Below, piece by piece: positions 32,413 to 44,633 of a stretch of DNA of 64,000 bases. This DNA comes from Caulobacteraceae bacterium. GTDB taxonomy: Bacteria > Pseudomonadota > Alphaproteobacteria > Caulobacterales > Caulobacteraceae. The notes beneath the pieces were generated by a model that did no database searches, was not told the DNA's origin, and saw only the letters and a list, made by a program, of their open reading frames with translations. The DNA lies in assembly GCA_027487945.1 (NCBI GenBank), contig JAIYCQ010000007.1, forward strand, positions 1-64,000, written 5' to 3'. The position numbers and the translations under genes were made by a program. Each line of letters opens with the position of its first letter. The first letter of the stretch is position 1.

Positions 32413-32895
32413 ATGCAGACCCTGATCCCCATCGCCGAGCGCATCGCGGCCCGGCTGGTTGCGCGCGGCGAGAGCGTCGCGGTGTCGGAGTCCTCGTCCG
32501 GCGGCCTGGTCTCGGCCGCCCTGCTGGCGGTGCCCAAGGCCAGCGTCTGGTACCAGGGCTCGTCGATCACCTATACGCCCAACGTGGCGCGGGGCCTGCT
32601 CGGCATCACCCGCGAGACCATGCCCAAGGGCATCCGCTCCTCGACAGAGCCCTATGCCCTGTTCATGGCCGGGGTGATCCGGGAGAAGCTGCGCGGAACC
32701 TGGGGCCTCTGTGAGACCGGTGCGGCCGGGCCGGAGGGCAACCCCTACGGCGACGCCGCCGGTCACACCTGCGTCGGCATCGTCGGGCCGGTCGAGGCGA
32801 GCTTCACCCTGGAGACCGGCGACAGCGACCGGGCCGGAAACATGATGCTCTTCGCGAAGTTCGCGCTGGAGCGGTTTGAGGAGGTGCTGGGCTAG
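32413..32895 (+). CDS. CinA C-terminal-type nicotinamide-nucleotide amidohydrolase (PncC-like)
   Basis: The 160-residue stand-alone CinA C-terminal domain is expected to deamidate NMN to nicotinate mononucleotide in NAD salvage. The start SVAVSESSSGGLVSAALL is the CinA-C opening; many members have Cys where this one has a second Ser. GICETGAAGPEGNPYGDAAG-like sequence follows, including the conserved GxxGP. The N-terminal CinA domain is on a separate gene at 51954-52712. The ATG at 32413 has GGAG 9 bases upstream. Earlier starts are possible. The stop overlaps the convergent SnoaL-like gene. Confidence 0.8.
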   Translation: MQTLIPIAERIAARLVARGESVAVSESSSGGLVSAALLAVPKASVWYQGSSITYTPNVARGLLGITRETMPKGIRSSTEPYALFMAGVIREKLRGTWGLCETGAAGPEGNPYGDAAGHTCVGIVGPVEASFTLETGDSDRAGNMMLFAKFALERFEEVLG

Positions 32896-33317
32896 CTTGC
32901 GTGCTCAAGCACGATGACCCACAGGCCGTCGATCGGCCGCCAGATCTGTGTCGAGACTCCGCCCATCAGGCGTTTGCCGTCGCGGGTGATCGACCAGCGA
33001 ATGACCATGAGGGCGCTGTCCGCGGAGAGATCCCGGGCCTCCAGCACCTCGGCCTGGTAGTCGCCCAGGTCCGGATTGGTCGCTGCGTCGGTCCGCATCG
33101 CCTCGGCGAACGGAGCGAACCCCCGCTCCACGCCCCGACGGCTGACCCAGGTCATTTCCGGTGCGTTCCAGTAGCGGGACAGCGCCCCGTCGAGGTCGTC
33201 CCGGTTCCAGGCGTCGATCTGGGCTTCAAGGCCCTTCCGCGCCTCGTCGGCGGGGCCCGCGAGCGCCGGCCCCGTCAATAGCGACAGGGCCAGAACCAGT
33301 GCGAGCAGTCGAGCCAT
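32892..33317 (-). CDS. Exported SnoaL-like/DUF4440 family protein
   Basis: This 141-residue protein has a Sec signal peptide (MARLLALVLALSLLTGPALAG) and an NTF2-like fold (LEAQIDAWNRDDLDGALSRYW, typical of DUF4440/SnoaL-like proteins, and a final strand WVIVLEHAS). No catalytic residues can be assigned. The ATG at 33317 follows GGAGG at an ideal distance. It lies 13 bp after purL on the same strand, so it is cotranscribed with purL, though no link to purine synthesis is known. Confidence 0.7.
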   Translation of the reverse strand: MARLLALVLALSLLTGPALAGPADEARKGLEAQIDAWNRDDLDGALSRYWNAPEMTWVSRRGVERGFAPFAEAMRTDAATNPDLGDYQAEVLEARDLSADSALMVIRWSITRDGKRLMGGVSTQIWRPIDGLWVIVLEHAS

Positions 33318-33330
33318 CGGAACCTCCGGG

Positions 33331-35529
<2,199 letters not shown>

Positions 35530-35588
35530 GTCGGGCTGTTAGCGGATTCCGCTCGAAATGTCAGGGCGGGCGAGGCAGTCTTCGTCAC

Positions 35589-36233
35589 ATGAAACAGCAT
35601 CGCAGACAGGTTCTGGGCGGGCTCGCGGGCCTTTCGCTGGCCGGCGCCGGCGCTTCGGCGTCCGGGCAGACCCCCGCGACGCCCGTTCCGGCGGCCCCCT
35701 TGCCGCGCATCCGCTTCGACACGCCGCTGGGCGCGTTCGTGGTTGAGCTCAACACCGCGAAGGCCCCGATCACCGCCGGCAGCTTCCTGCGCTATGTCGA
35801 GGAAAGTCGGCTGGAGGGGGCCAACTTCTACCGGGCGATCCGCTTCGCGGGCATGCCGAGCGTCGGGCTGCTGCAGGGCGGCCTGAACGGGCGCGGCAGG
35901 AAGATGCTGCCGCCGATCGCGCACGAGCCGACCAACCAGACCGGCCTGTCGCACAGGAACGGCGCGATCTCCCTGGCCCGGGAAGCGCCGGGATCGGCGA
36001 CCTGCGAGTTCTTCATCTGCCTTGGCGACATGTCCAACGGTCTGGACGCCGCGCCGGGTCAGCCGGGCGACAACGCCGGCTACGCAGTGTTCGGCCAGGT
36101 GGTCGAGGGGCTGGACGTGGTCAAGGCGCTGCACCAGTCGCCGATCTCCCCGACCAAGGGCGCTGAGTACGGCATGCAGGGCCAGATGCTGGACCCCATC
36201 GTGCCGATCGCAACCATCACCCGGTCAGGCTGA
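35589..36233 (+). CDS. Exported cyclophilin-type peptidyl-prolyl isomerase
   Basis: The 214-residue protein has a twin-arginine-like leader (MKQHRRQVLGGLAGLSLAG). The cyclophilin domain (about 38-212) has FDTPLGAFVVELNTAKAP, then a catalytic-arginine region FYRAIR, LAREAPGSATCEFFICLGD and NAGYAVFGQVVEGLDVV. The family catalyses cis-trans isomerisation of X-Pro bonds. It is likely periplasmic. The gene is divergent from purL (59-bp gap). Confidence 0.85.
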   Translation: MKQHRRQVLGGLAGLSLAGAGASASGQTPATPVPAAPLPRIRFDTPLGAFVVELNTAKAPITAGSFLRYVEESRLEGANFYRAIRFAGMPSVGLLQGGLNGRGRKMLPPIAHEPTNQTGLSHRNGAISLAREAPGSATCEFFICLGDMSNGLDAAPGQPGDNAGYAVFGQVVEGLDVVKALHQSPISPTKGAEYGMQGQMLDPIVPIATITRSG

Positions 36234-36365
36234 GGGCGGCTGCCCGACGCCGCGATCCCGCAGCCGTGATCAGGGTTCCCGGAACACCGCCCGGGTGAGC
36301 TCGTTCTCTTCCTGCGCCGCCTACGTCCCCCCACCCCGGCGGCGCGCGTAAAGAGGGAGAGCCCC

Positions 36366-36542
36366 ATGGCTGACCAAAACACCCACACCCCCGACAAGAC
36401 CGCTCCGCAGCAGCAGCCCAGCAATCCGCAGCGCCCGGCTCCGGATCAGCAGCAGAAGCAGGGCGGCGAGCGCGACAAGACCGCGCCGGCGCCGGATCAC
36501 GCCGACAAGGTTGCGCCGGGCGCCGATCACAAGGGCGCCTGA
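36366..36542 (+). CDS. Small hydrophilic Gln/Pro/Asp-rich protein
   Basis: The 58-residue ORF begins ATG at 36366, 7 bases after an AGGGAG ribosome site. It has no hydrophobic residues to speak of and is rich in Gln, Pro, Asp, Lys and Ala. Two copies of a DKTAP motif (near residues 10 and 39), followed by ADKVAP, form a loose internal repeat. Its highly polar low-complexity nature suggests an intrinsically disordered or stress-protective protein. It is not recognised as any family. A transcription terminator follows on the same strand. Confidence 0.6.
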   Translation: MADQNTHTPDKTAPQQQPSNPQRPAPDQQQKQGGERDKTAPAPDHADKVAPGADHKGA

Positions 36543-36592
36543 CAGTCCGCAAGGACTGTTCCGCGCGCGGTGGGTGATCTGACCGCGCGCTG
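36543..36592 (+). other. Hairpins after the 58-residue gene
   Basis: CAGTCC (36543-36548) pairs with GGACTG (36553-36558), and GCGCGCGGT pairs with ACCGCGCGC between about 36563 and 36591. Neither has a strong T-run. They precede the main terminator. Confidence 0.35.
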
Positions 36593-36600
36593 AAAAGAAC

Positions 36601-36631
36601 AAGGGGCCGGACGCGCATGCGCCGGCCCCTT
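36601..36631. terminator. Bidirectional terminator between the small gene and purQ
   Basis: AAGGGGCCGG (36601-36610) and CCGGCCCCTT (36622-36631) form a perfect 10-bp stem with an 11-base loop. It serves the small gene on the plus strand and purQ on the minus strand (purQ stop at 36655). Confidence 0.75.
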
Positions 36632-36654
36632 CGTCTTGCCCGGTCGCCCGGGCC

Positions 36655-37317
36655 TCAGGCGCTGGCGAGCGCGCTCTGGAACAGGATAGCGCCGTCCGCC
36701 GAGCCGAGGTCGGCTTCGAAGGCGCGGTCCGGGTGGGGCATCATCCCCAGAACGTTGCCGGCGTCATTGATGATGCCGGCGATGTCGGCGACCGAGCCGT
36801 TGGGGTTCTCGACATAGCGGAACACCACCTGGCCCTCGCCCTCGATCCGGGCGAGCGTCTCCCTGTCGGCGAAGAAGTTGCCCTCGCCGTTGCCGATCGT
36901 CATCGTCACCTCGCGGCGACCCTGGTAGCCGGCGGTGAAGCGGGTCTGGGCGTTGGTCACGTCCAGTGCGATCGGCTTGCAGACGTACTTGAGGCCCTCG
37001 TTACGCAGCAGGGCGCCGGGCAGCAGACCCGCCTCGCACAGGATCTGGAAACCGTTGCAGATGCCAACCGTGGCCACGCCCCGGTTCGCCGCCGCGATGA
37101 CTTCCCTCATCACCGGCGACAGCGCCGCCATGGCGCCGCAGCGCAGGTAGTCGCCATAGGAGAAGCCGCCCGGCAGCACGATCAGGTCCAGCCCGTCGGG
37201 CAGGGCCGTGTCCTTGTGCCAGACCATCTCGACCTTGGCGCCGGTCGAGCGCTCGACAGCAACGGCGCAGTCCCGGTCGCAGTTCGATCCGGGGAAGACG
37301 ATGACGGCGGCTTTCAT
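36655..37317 (-). CDS. purQ: Phosphoribosylformylglycinamidine synthase subunit PurQ (glutaminase)
   Basis: This 220-residue class I glutamine amidotransferase subunit supplies ammonia to PurL. The nucleophile Cys is in [12 protein letters not shown], and the catalytic His/Glu pair is near the C-terminus in [14 protein letters not shown]. The N-terminus [18 protein letters not shown] is the family start. It lies 1 bp after purS. Confidence 0.97.
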   Translation of the reverse strand: MKAAVIVFPGSNCDRDCAVAVERSTGAKVEMVWHKDTALPDGLDLIVLPGGFSYGDYLRCGAMAALSPVMREVIAAANRGVATVGICNGFQILCEAGLLPGALLRNEGLKYVCKPIALDVTNAQTRFTAGYQGRREVTMTIGNGEGNFFADRETLARIEGEGQVVFRYVENPNGSVADIAGIINDAGNVLGMMPHPDRAFEADLGSADGAILFQSALASA

Positions 37318-37318
37318 C

Positions 37319-37558
37319 TCAGCCGACCTCGATCCGGTAGCTTTCGATGACCGTGTTGGCGAGGAGCTTCTCGCACATGGCCTTCACCTCGGCCTCGGCG
37401 GCGGCCTTGTCGGTCGAGGCCAGGTCGAAGGTGATCACCCGGCCGACGCGGACGTCCTTCGCATCGGCCCAACCCAGGCCGTGCAGGGCGCTCTCGACGG
37501 CCTTGCCCTGGACGTCGAGGACGCCGGGCTTGAGGAAGACGTGGACGGTGGCTTTCAT
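37319..37558 (-). CDS. purS: Phosphoribosylformylglycinamidine synthase subunit PurS
   Basis: The 79-residue PurS bridges PurQ and PurL in the three-part FGAM synthase. It has the typical beginning [21 protein letters not shown] and the VGRVITFDL strand. It sits between purC (17-bp gap) and purQ (1-bp gap), so purC-purS-purQ are one operon, with purL in a separate unit upstream. Confidence 0.95.
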   Translation of the reverse strand: MKATVHVFLKPGVLDVQGKAVESALHGLGWADAKDVRVGRVITFDLASTDKAAAEAEVKAMCEKLLANTVIESYRIEVG

Positions 37559-37575
37559 CGGCAGACTCGAAATCC

Positions 37576-38334
37576 CTAGTGCAGACCGCCGCGGATGACG
37601 GTCGGCATTTCCTTCATGATGCCGAGGCGGCGGGCCACCTCGGTGTAGCTCTCGATCACATCGCCCAGGTCGCGGCGGAAGCGGTCCTTGTCCAGCTTCT
37701 CGTTCGTCGTGCTGTCCCAGAGGCGACAGCTGTCGGGGCTGATTTCGTCGGCCAGGATGATGCGGGCGAAGTCGCCCTCCCAGACGCGGCCGAACTCGAC
37801 CTTGAAGTCGACGAGCGTGATGCCGACTGCGCCGAACATTCCGGTCAGGAAGTCGTTGATGCGCAGGGTCATGGCCATGATGTCGTCGATCTCCTGGGTC
37901 GAGGCCCAGTTGAACGCGGTGATATGCTCCTCGGTGACCAGCGGGTCGCCCAGCTTGTCATCCTTGTAGCAGAACTCGATGATCGACCGGGGCAGGGGCG
38001 TGCCCTCTTCGAGGCCCAGTCGCGTGGACAGGCTGCCGGCGGCGATGTTGCGGCAGATCACCTCCAGCGGGACGATCTCGACTTCCTTGATCAGCTGCTC
38101 GCGCAGGTTCAGGCGGCGGATAAAGTGGTTATGCACGCCGATGGCGCCCAGCCGCAGCATCACGAACTCGCTGATGCGGTTGTTGATGACGCCCTTGCCC
38201 TCGAGCACGGCCTTCTTCTGGGCGTTGAAGGCGGTGGCGTCGTCCTTGAAGTACTGGATCAGGGTGCCGGGCTCGGGGCCCTCATAGAGGATCTTGGCCT
38301 TGCCTTCGTAGATCTTCTTGCGGCGGGTCGTCAT
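37576..38334 (-). CDS. purC: SAICAR synthetase
   Basis: PurC joins aspartate to CAIR with ATP to make SAICAR in purine synthesis. The 252-residue protein begins [14 protein letters not shown], with the ATP-binding IYEGKAK motif. It also has [42 protein letters not shown] and the late [15 protein letters not shown] block. The start at 38334 was chosen because [14 protein letters not shown] is the family N-terminus; the open frame upstream to 38574 is not family-like. It heads the purC-purS-purQ operon. Confidence 0.96.
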   Translation of the reverse strand: MTTRRKKIYEGKAKILYEGPEPGTLIQYFKDDATAFNAQKKAVLEGKGVINNRISEFVMLRLGAIGVHNHFIRRLNLREQLIKEVEIVPLEVICRNIAAGSLSTRLGLEEGTPLPRSIIEFCYKDDKLGDPLVTEEHITAFNWASTQEIDDIMAMTLRINDFLTGMFGAVGITLVDFKVEFGRVWEGDFARIILADEISPDSCRLWDSTTNEKLDKDRFRRDLGDVIESYTEVARRLGIMKEMPTVIRGGLH

Positions 38335-38588
38335 CGTCTCGGGAATCCCCACGGGGGTCGCTGCATCGGGTCCGGTAACGAAAATCGCGCGCCGGCCGGC
38401 AAGCCTGCGCGCGCCTGGACGACTCGGAGCCGCTGTCGCTGAATGTCGCGTTGAACCTACCCGAACAGGGGGGCCGGCGCAAACGGAGGCGCTGCGGGCG
38501 GTGGTGAAGTGGGGGGCGCGACGGCACGCGCGATTGCGGTGCGGTCCGCAAGGGGATATCAGAACGCCCGTCACCTACCGGAGTTTAC

Positions 38589-38906
38589 ATGAGCACGTTC
38601 GACGACCGCGAGAAGGGCTTTGAGAAGAAGTTCGCCCTCGACGCCGAGCAGGAATTCAAGGCTGCGGCCCGCCGCAACCGTCTGCTGGGTGAATGGGCGG
38701 CCGGCCTGATGGGCCTGGAATCGCCGGACGAGTATGTCCGCGCCGTCGTGAAGTCCGACTTCGAACAGCCGGGCGACGACGATGTCCTGCGCAAGGTTTT
38801 CGAGGACCTGAAGGGATCGGGCGTCGGCGTCAGCGAGGGCGACGTGCGGATGAAGATGGACGAGCTGCTGGCCCAGGCCCGCGAGCAGATCAAGACGCAA
38901 GCCTGA
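38589..38906 (+). CDS. DUF1476 protein, F1-ATPase inhibitor zeta subunit
   Basis: This 105-residue member of DUF1476 is known in alphaproteobacteria as the zeta subunit that inhibits the F1-ATPase. Its N-terminal MSTFDDREKGFEKKFALDAEQEF is the inhibitory region, and ARRNRLLGEWAAGLMGL marks the four-helix core. It should bind the alpha/beta interface of F1 and block ATP hydrolysis when the proton-motive force drops. It is a monocistronic gene with a strong hairpin after it. Confidence 0.92.
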   Translation: MSTFDDREKGFEKKFALDAEQEFKAAARRNRLLGEWAAGLMGLESPDEYVRAVVKSDFEQPGDDDVLRKVFEDLKGSGVGVSEGDVRMKMDELLAQAREQIKTQA

Positions 38907-38914
38907 GCGGCCAT

Positions 38915-38939
38915 CGGCCGACCGCCTGACGGTCGGCCG
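38915..38939 (+). terminator. Hairpin terminator after the zeta-subunit gene
   Basis: CGGCCGACCG (38915-38924) and CGGTCGGCCG (38930-38939) form a perfect 10-bp stem with a CCTGA loop, 8 bp after the stop. There is no T-run, so it may be a shared 3' end for the convergent glycosylase gene, which stops 3 bp further on. Confidence 0.6.
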
Positions 38940-39425
38940 GTCTAGCCGAGCCGTTGGCGCAGCGCGCGCCAGGCCGCGGCCTTCGCGGCGAACGCTGTGG
39001 TCAAGGCGGGACTGGACGAGGGCAGCGGAATCAACGCCAGCCGCCCTTCAAGCCCCGCCAGCAGCCGGCCCCCGTCCTTGGCCGCCTTGCCGCCGTTGAA
39101 CGCCACGGCGCGGAGGTCGGGCAGGGTCGCGACCAGGGCGGCCAGATCGTTATGCACCACATCGCGAATCGCCGTGTCGAGGCTGCCCGGCCGGGTGGCT
39201 TCGCCGACGACGTCCCACAGCCCGACGCGATGGCGCAGCAGGGTCGTCAGTCGATCCTCATAGTCCAGCACGGCCAGGTCTTCGCCGATGACCTCGCCCA
39301 TCAGCCGCCAGAAGGCATTGCGCGGATGGGCGTAGTAGCGGCCGGCCGCCAGAGAGGCCTCGCCGGGCAGGCTGCCCAGCACCAGCAGCCGCGTGTCGGC
39401 CGCGACGATCGGCGGGAAGCTGCGC

Positions 39426-40740
<1,315 letters not shown>

Positions 40741-40742
<2 letters not shown>

Positions 40743-40767
40743 GCGCGGCTACCTGCTAGCCGCGCAT
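40741..40767 (-). promoter_or_regulatory. Hairpin at the purB start, possible translational control
   Basis: ATGCGCGGCTA (40741-40751) and TAGCCGCGCAT (40757-40767) form a perfect 11-bp stem with a 5-base loop. On the minus strand the loop is GCAGG, the likely Shine-Dalgarno, and the last two bases of the stem fall in the purB ATG. The other arm holds a three-codon frame (ATG CGC GGC TAG). A TTGACAC followed 11 bp later by GCTAGCAG could instead be a promoter overlapping it. Confidence 0.45.
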
Positions 40768-40785
40768 GCCCGTGTCAACCTTGCG

Positions 40786-42147
40786 TCAGCCGACCCAGTC
40801 CTTGCGGAGCGTCTTCCAGGCGAACAGGAAGTGCGTCCCGGCCCAGAGGTAGCCGAAGAGGCCGATGAAGATCGCCCAGCGAAGGCCGAACTCCTGGCCG
40901 ACGGCGCAGTTGGCCTTGTTGGCCTCCAGGATGCCGCGGCCGCAGTCGGCGGTGGTCAGTGCGAACTGCTGCAGGCTGGTGTTGGCCAGGAAGTCGCTCA
41001 GGGCGCCGATCACGGGCGGGCCGAGGCCGTAACCCAGGATGTTGACGATGAACAGGAGCACGGCGGTCGCCGTGGCCCGCATGCGCGGCGGGGCGACGCC
41101 CTGGATCGAGGCGTACATGCAGCCGAGGTAGAAGTAGTGGGTGATGGCCCCCACGACCATGAAGGGGACGCCGATCCACAGGGTCGGGGCCATGTAGCCG
41201 ACCAGATAGAAGGGCGTGGCGATGAAGAAGCCCAGGGCCGGCAGCCAGGCCAGGGCGTTGGGGTGCCGCTTGACCATCCTGTCGGCCAGCCAGCCGGCGA
41301 AGAAGGTCCCGAAGGCCGCCGCCGCGCCCAGAACCACGCCGGTCAGCTGCGACGCTTGCAGGATGTTGAGATCGTGCGAGCGGATGAGGAACGAGTTCAG
41401 GTACTGGCCGACGCCGTAGCCGACGAAGGACGCCACGGCCGAGCCGAGCGACACATGCCAGAAGGTCGCCTTCTTCGACAGCACCGCAAAGGCCTCGAGG
41501 AAGGTCGGGGTTTCGACCCCGACGACAACGCCGGTGCGCGGCGGCTCCTTGACCGTCAGCTTGACCAGGATCGCGAGCAGAAGTCCCGGGAACCCAAGCA
41601 GCCAGAAGGCTTCCCGCCAGCCGAGGTAGGTGGCGATGTAGCCGCCGCCGATGGCCGCCAGCATCGAGCCGATCGGCACGCCCAGGGCGTAGATGGAGAT
41701 GGCGGTGGCCCGCTTGTCGGCCGGGAAGTAGTCGCTGATCACCGACTGGGCCGGCGGGGTGCACCCCGCCTCGCCGACGCTGACGCCGACGCGGGCCGCG
41801 AACAGGGTGAGGAACGAGGTCGCGAAGCCGCACAGGGCGGTCGCCAGGCTCCACAGCGCCACGCAGATCGACAGGATGGTCATCCTGTTCTGCTTCTCGG
41901 CCAGCCGCGCGATCGGGATGCCCAGCAGGGTGTAGAGCACGGCGAAGGCCGGTCCGCCGAGCAGGCCGAGCTGGAAGTCGCTGAGCCCGAACTCCAGCTT
42001 GATCGGCTCCTGGATGATGGACACCACCACCCGGTCGATGAAGTTGAACGTGTAGACCACCAGCAGGAGGCCCAGGACGTAGGCCCGATAGCGTTTGGTC
42101 CCGTAGCCCGGATGCGGCGCGGCGGCGGGCGCCGTTGAATCTGTCAT
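40786..42147 (-). CDS. MFS transporter, spinster-like family
   Basis: The 453-residue protein has about 12 transmembrane helices. The MFS motif-A-like loop (LLGIPIARLAEKQNRMTI) falls between helices 2 and 3, and GEAGCTPPAQSVISDYF occurs in the first half. It is of the spinster-like (sphingolipid/lysophospholipid transporter-like) type often found in proteobacteria. The substrate is unknown. The ATG at 42147 follows GGGGAAGGA. It lies downstream of a close paralogue (82 bp between stop and start) on the same strand. Confidence 0.85.
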   Translation of the reverse strand: MTDSTAPAAAPHPGYGTKRYRAYVLGLLLVVYTFNFIDRVVVSIIQEPIKLEFGLSDFQLGLLGGPAFAVLYTLLGIPIARLAEKQNRMTILSICVALWSLATALCGFATSFLTLFAARVGVSVGEAGCTPPAQSVISDYFPADKRATAISIYALGVPIGSMLAAIGGGYIATYLGWREAFWLLGFPGLLLAILVKLTVKEPPRTGVVVGVETPTFLEAFAVLSKKATFWHVSLGSAVASFVGYGVGQYLNSFLIRSHDLNILQASQLTGVVLGAAAAFGTFFAGWLADRMVKRHPNALAWLPALGFFIATPFYLVGYMAPTLWIGVPFMVVGAITHYFYLGCMYASIQGVAPPRMRATATAVLLFIVNILGYGLGPPVIGALSDFLANTSLQQFALTTADCGRGILEANKANCAVGQEFGLRWAIFIGLFGYLWAGTHFLFAWKTLRKDWVG

Positions 42148-42229
42148 GAACTCGTCCTTCCCCAGATGGTCGGGGCGCAAAGTAGGGCGCCGCCGGCGCA
42201 GGACGCCAGCGGCGAGTTTCAAGCCGGGG

Positions 42230-43690
42230 CTAGCTGACCATTTCCTCGCGGATGGTCTTGCGGGCCATCCAGAAGAGGACGAAGGCCAGCACGTTGAAGC
42301 CCATGGACACGATCAGGGCCCAGCGCAGACCTTCGGCCTGGGCCACGCCGCAGGCGGCCTTGTTGACCTCGAGCATCGCCTTGCCGCAGTCGGCGGCGGT
42401 CAGGGCGGACTGCTGCAGGATGCCGCCGGCCCAGAGGTCGCTGAGGATGCCGACGAACAGCGGGCCGAGGCCCAGGCCGACCAGGTTGATGATGAATAGC
42501 AGCACCGCCGCGCAGGTCGCCCGCATCTGCGGCTGCACGATACTCTGGGCCGTGGCGTAGACCGGGCCGTACCAGAGCGAGCCGATGATGGCCGGGAGGG
42601 CCAGCAGGATCAGCGCCACGGTCGCGCTCGGGACCGAGACGGCGGTGATGTAGATCGGGATGGTGATCAGCGAGGCGATGGCCGGCACGACCACATAGGC
42701 CCGCAGGTCCCGGGCGCCCAGCTTGTCGGCGATCACGCCACCCAGCCAGACGCCCAGCACCCCGGCCGTGCCGCTGACGACGCTGAGCGCGACGCCGACG
42801 GTGCCGATCGGGCCGATGGAGAAGCCGGTGATGCTGGTGATCCAGGCCGACAGCTCGGCGATCTGGCCCGCGTGGCTGCGGAAGAAGAAGCTGGCGGTGA
42901 ACGGCGCGTGGCCATAGCCGATGAAGGCCTTGATGGCGGCGGCGAAGGCGATCAGCCAGAAGGTCTTCTTGGAGAAGAGGACCTTCATCGCCTCGCGAAG
43001 CGGGATGGTCGCGGTGGCCTTGGCCGCCATGACGGCGGTGAGCTTCTTGCGGGGCTCGGGCAGGGTGAAGAAGGTCAGCAGGGCGAAGAGGATTCCCGGC
43101 GCGCCGGCCACCATGAAGGCGATCCGCCAGCCGTAGGCGTCGGCGATCAGGCCGCCCATGGCCATGCCGATCAGGCTGCCGAGCGGCGTGCCGATGGAAT
43201 AGAAGGCGATGGCCGAGGCGCGCTTTTCCTTGGGCACATAGTCGGTGATCAGCGAGTGGGCCGGCGGGGTGCAGCCCGCTTCGCCGATCCCGACCCCGAT
43301 CCGCGCCAGCACGAGCTGCCAGAAGTTCTGGGCGAAGCCGCAGAGCACGGTGAAGCCGCTCCACAGCGCCAGGGCCGTGCCGATGATCATCGGACGATTG
43401 GACGTCTCGGCCTTGCGGGCGATGGGGATGCCCAGCACCGTGTAGAACAGGGCGAAGGCCAGGCCGGTCATCATGCCCAGCTGCCAGTCGGCCAGGTGCA
43501 GGTCCTTCTTGATCGGCTCGGCCAGGATGTTGACGATCTGCCGATCGAGGAAGTTCAGCGTGTAGATGATCATCAGGGTCCACAGCGCATAGCGCCGGAA
43601 GCCTGTGCTGAGAGGCTCGATCCCGGGGCCGTCGTCGGCGCGATCGGCCAGCCTGGACTCGGGCGGCGCCGGAACTGCGGCGTCGGACAT
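42230..43690 (-). CDS. MFS transporter, spinster-like family, paralogue
   Basis: The 486-residue MFS protein has about 12 transmembrane helices. It shares GEAGCTPPAHSLITDYVPKEKRASAIAFYSIGTPLGSLIG and the LTAADCGKAMLEVNKAACGVA segment with the downstream transporter, so the two arose by tandem duplication. It has a longer N-terminal hydrophilic tail with DRADDGPGIEPLSTGF. The ATG at 43690 follows GAGGAAA. The substrate is unknown. It diverges from the GST gene. Confidence 0.85.
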   Translation of the reverse strand: MSDAAVPAPPESRLADRADDGPGIEPLSTGFRRYALWTLMIIYTLNFLDRQIVNILAEPIKKDLHLADWQLGMMTGLAFALFYTVLGIPIARKAETSNRPMIIGTALALWSGFTVLCGFAQNFWQLVLARIGVGIGEAGCTPPAHSLITDYVPKEKRASAIAFYSIGTPLGSLIGMAMGGLIADAYGWRIAFMVAGAPGILFALLTFFTLPEPRKKLTAVMAAKATATIPLREAMKVLFSKKTFWLIAFAAAIKAFIGYGHAPFTASFFFRSHAGQIAELSAWITSITGFSIGPIGTVGVALSVVSGTAGVLGVWLGGVIADKLGARDLRAYVVVPAIASLITIPIYITAVSVPSATVALILLALPAIIGSLWYGPVYATAQSIVQPQMRATCAAVLLFIINLVGLGLGPLFVGILSDLWAGGILQQSALTAADCGKAMLEVNKAACGVAQAEGLRWALIVSMGFNVLAFVLFWMARKTIREEMVS

Positions 43691-43785
43691 GGCGGTTTCC
43701 TCAAACACTTGTTCTGATTAGTTGACCGCACTAGAGCCCGGATCAGAGCCGGCGCCAATAGCCGCTTCGTCCGGGGAGAGAGCAG

Positions 43786-44406
43786 ATGGAAATCGTCGTC
43801 GGCACGAAGAAATGGTCCACCTGGTCGCTCCGGCCCTGGCTGGCGCTGAAGCGCACGGGCGCGCCGTTCACCGAGACCCTGGTCCCGCTGCGCGAGGTCG
43901 AGACCTCGACGGCGGAGATTCTGAAACACTCGCCCTCGGGCCTCGTGCCGGTCCTCAAGGCCGACGGTCTGGTGATCTGGGACTCGCTGGCCATCTGCGA
44001 GTACCTCGCCGACCGCTTTCCGCAGGCCGGGCTCTGGCCTGCGGACCCCCGCGACCGGGCTCTGGCCCGGGCGGTGACGGCCGAGATGCACAGCGGCTTC
44101 GGCGACCTGCGCCGCGAGTGTCCGATGGACCTCGGACTGGTCACGACCGCCGAGCTGTCTGAGGGCGTCCAGGCCAACGTGCGCCGCATCGTGAGCGTCT
44201 GGACCGAATGCCTCGCCCGCTCGGGCGGGCCCTTCCTCTTCGGGCATTGGACCATCGCCGACGCCTTCTACACCCCGGTCGGAACGCGGTTCCGCAGCTA
44301 CGGCGTCGACCTCGCTGCGCTGGGCGACGCCGACGGCAAGGCGTCGGCCTATCGCGACGCCCTGCTCTCGACCCCGGAGTTCCTCGAGTGGGAAGCGGCG
44401 GCCTGA
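43786..44406 (+). CDS. Glutathione S-transferase family protein
   Basis: The 206-residue GST has an N-terminal thioredoxin-like domain (VVGTKKWSTWSLRPWLALK, with Ser/Thr in place of a cysteine active site, and GLVPVLKADGLVIWDSLAICEYLAD) and an all-helical C-terminal domain. The SAI motif is DSLAICEYL. Conjugation or a peroxidase role cannot be decided. The ATG follows GGGGAGAG at a good distance. The gene stands alone. Confidence 0.88.
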   Translation: MEIVVGTKKWSTWSLRPWLALKRTGAPFTETLVPLREVETSTAEILKHSPSGLVPVLKADGLVIWDSLAICEYLADRFPQAGLWPADPRDRALARAVTAEMHSGFGDLRRECPMDLGLVTTAELSEGVQANVRRIVSVWTECLARSGGPFLFGHWTIADAFYTPVGTRFRSYGVDLAALGDADGKASAYRDALLSTPEFLEWEAAA

Positions 44407-44411
44407 GGGGT

Positions 44412-44517
44412 TGCGTGCTTCGACACGCGCCTGCGGCGCTGCTCAGCATGACCTGGGCGTATGGCCTTCTGAATACGTCATCCTGAGCAGCCGCGAAGCG
44501 GCGTGTCGAAGGACGCA
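44412..44517. repeat. Dispersed inverted-repeat element, copy 1
   Basis: The left arm (44412-44452) and right arm (44477-44517) are reverse complements over most of their length. Both carry TTCGACACG and, at the inner ends, CTCAGCATGAC / GTCATCCTGAG. The two arms also contain small internal hairpins (CGCCTGCGGCG, CCGCGAAGCGG). A second copy with the same layout is at 47366-47472. It lies in the 227-bp gap after the GST gene. Confidence 0.75.
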
Positions 44518-44633
44518 AGGCCCATCAGCCCGATCACGTCCCGGCGCCGGCCAATTGACTGGCCTGTGATCATGACGGCGTGATCCACAGGTTCCGGCGC
44601 GGCGTAGCCGAACGGGGCGCTTTGGAGACGACC

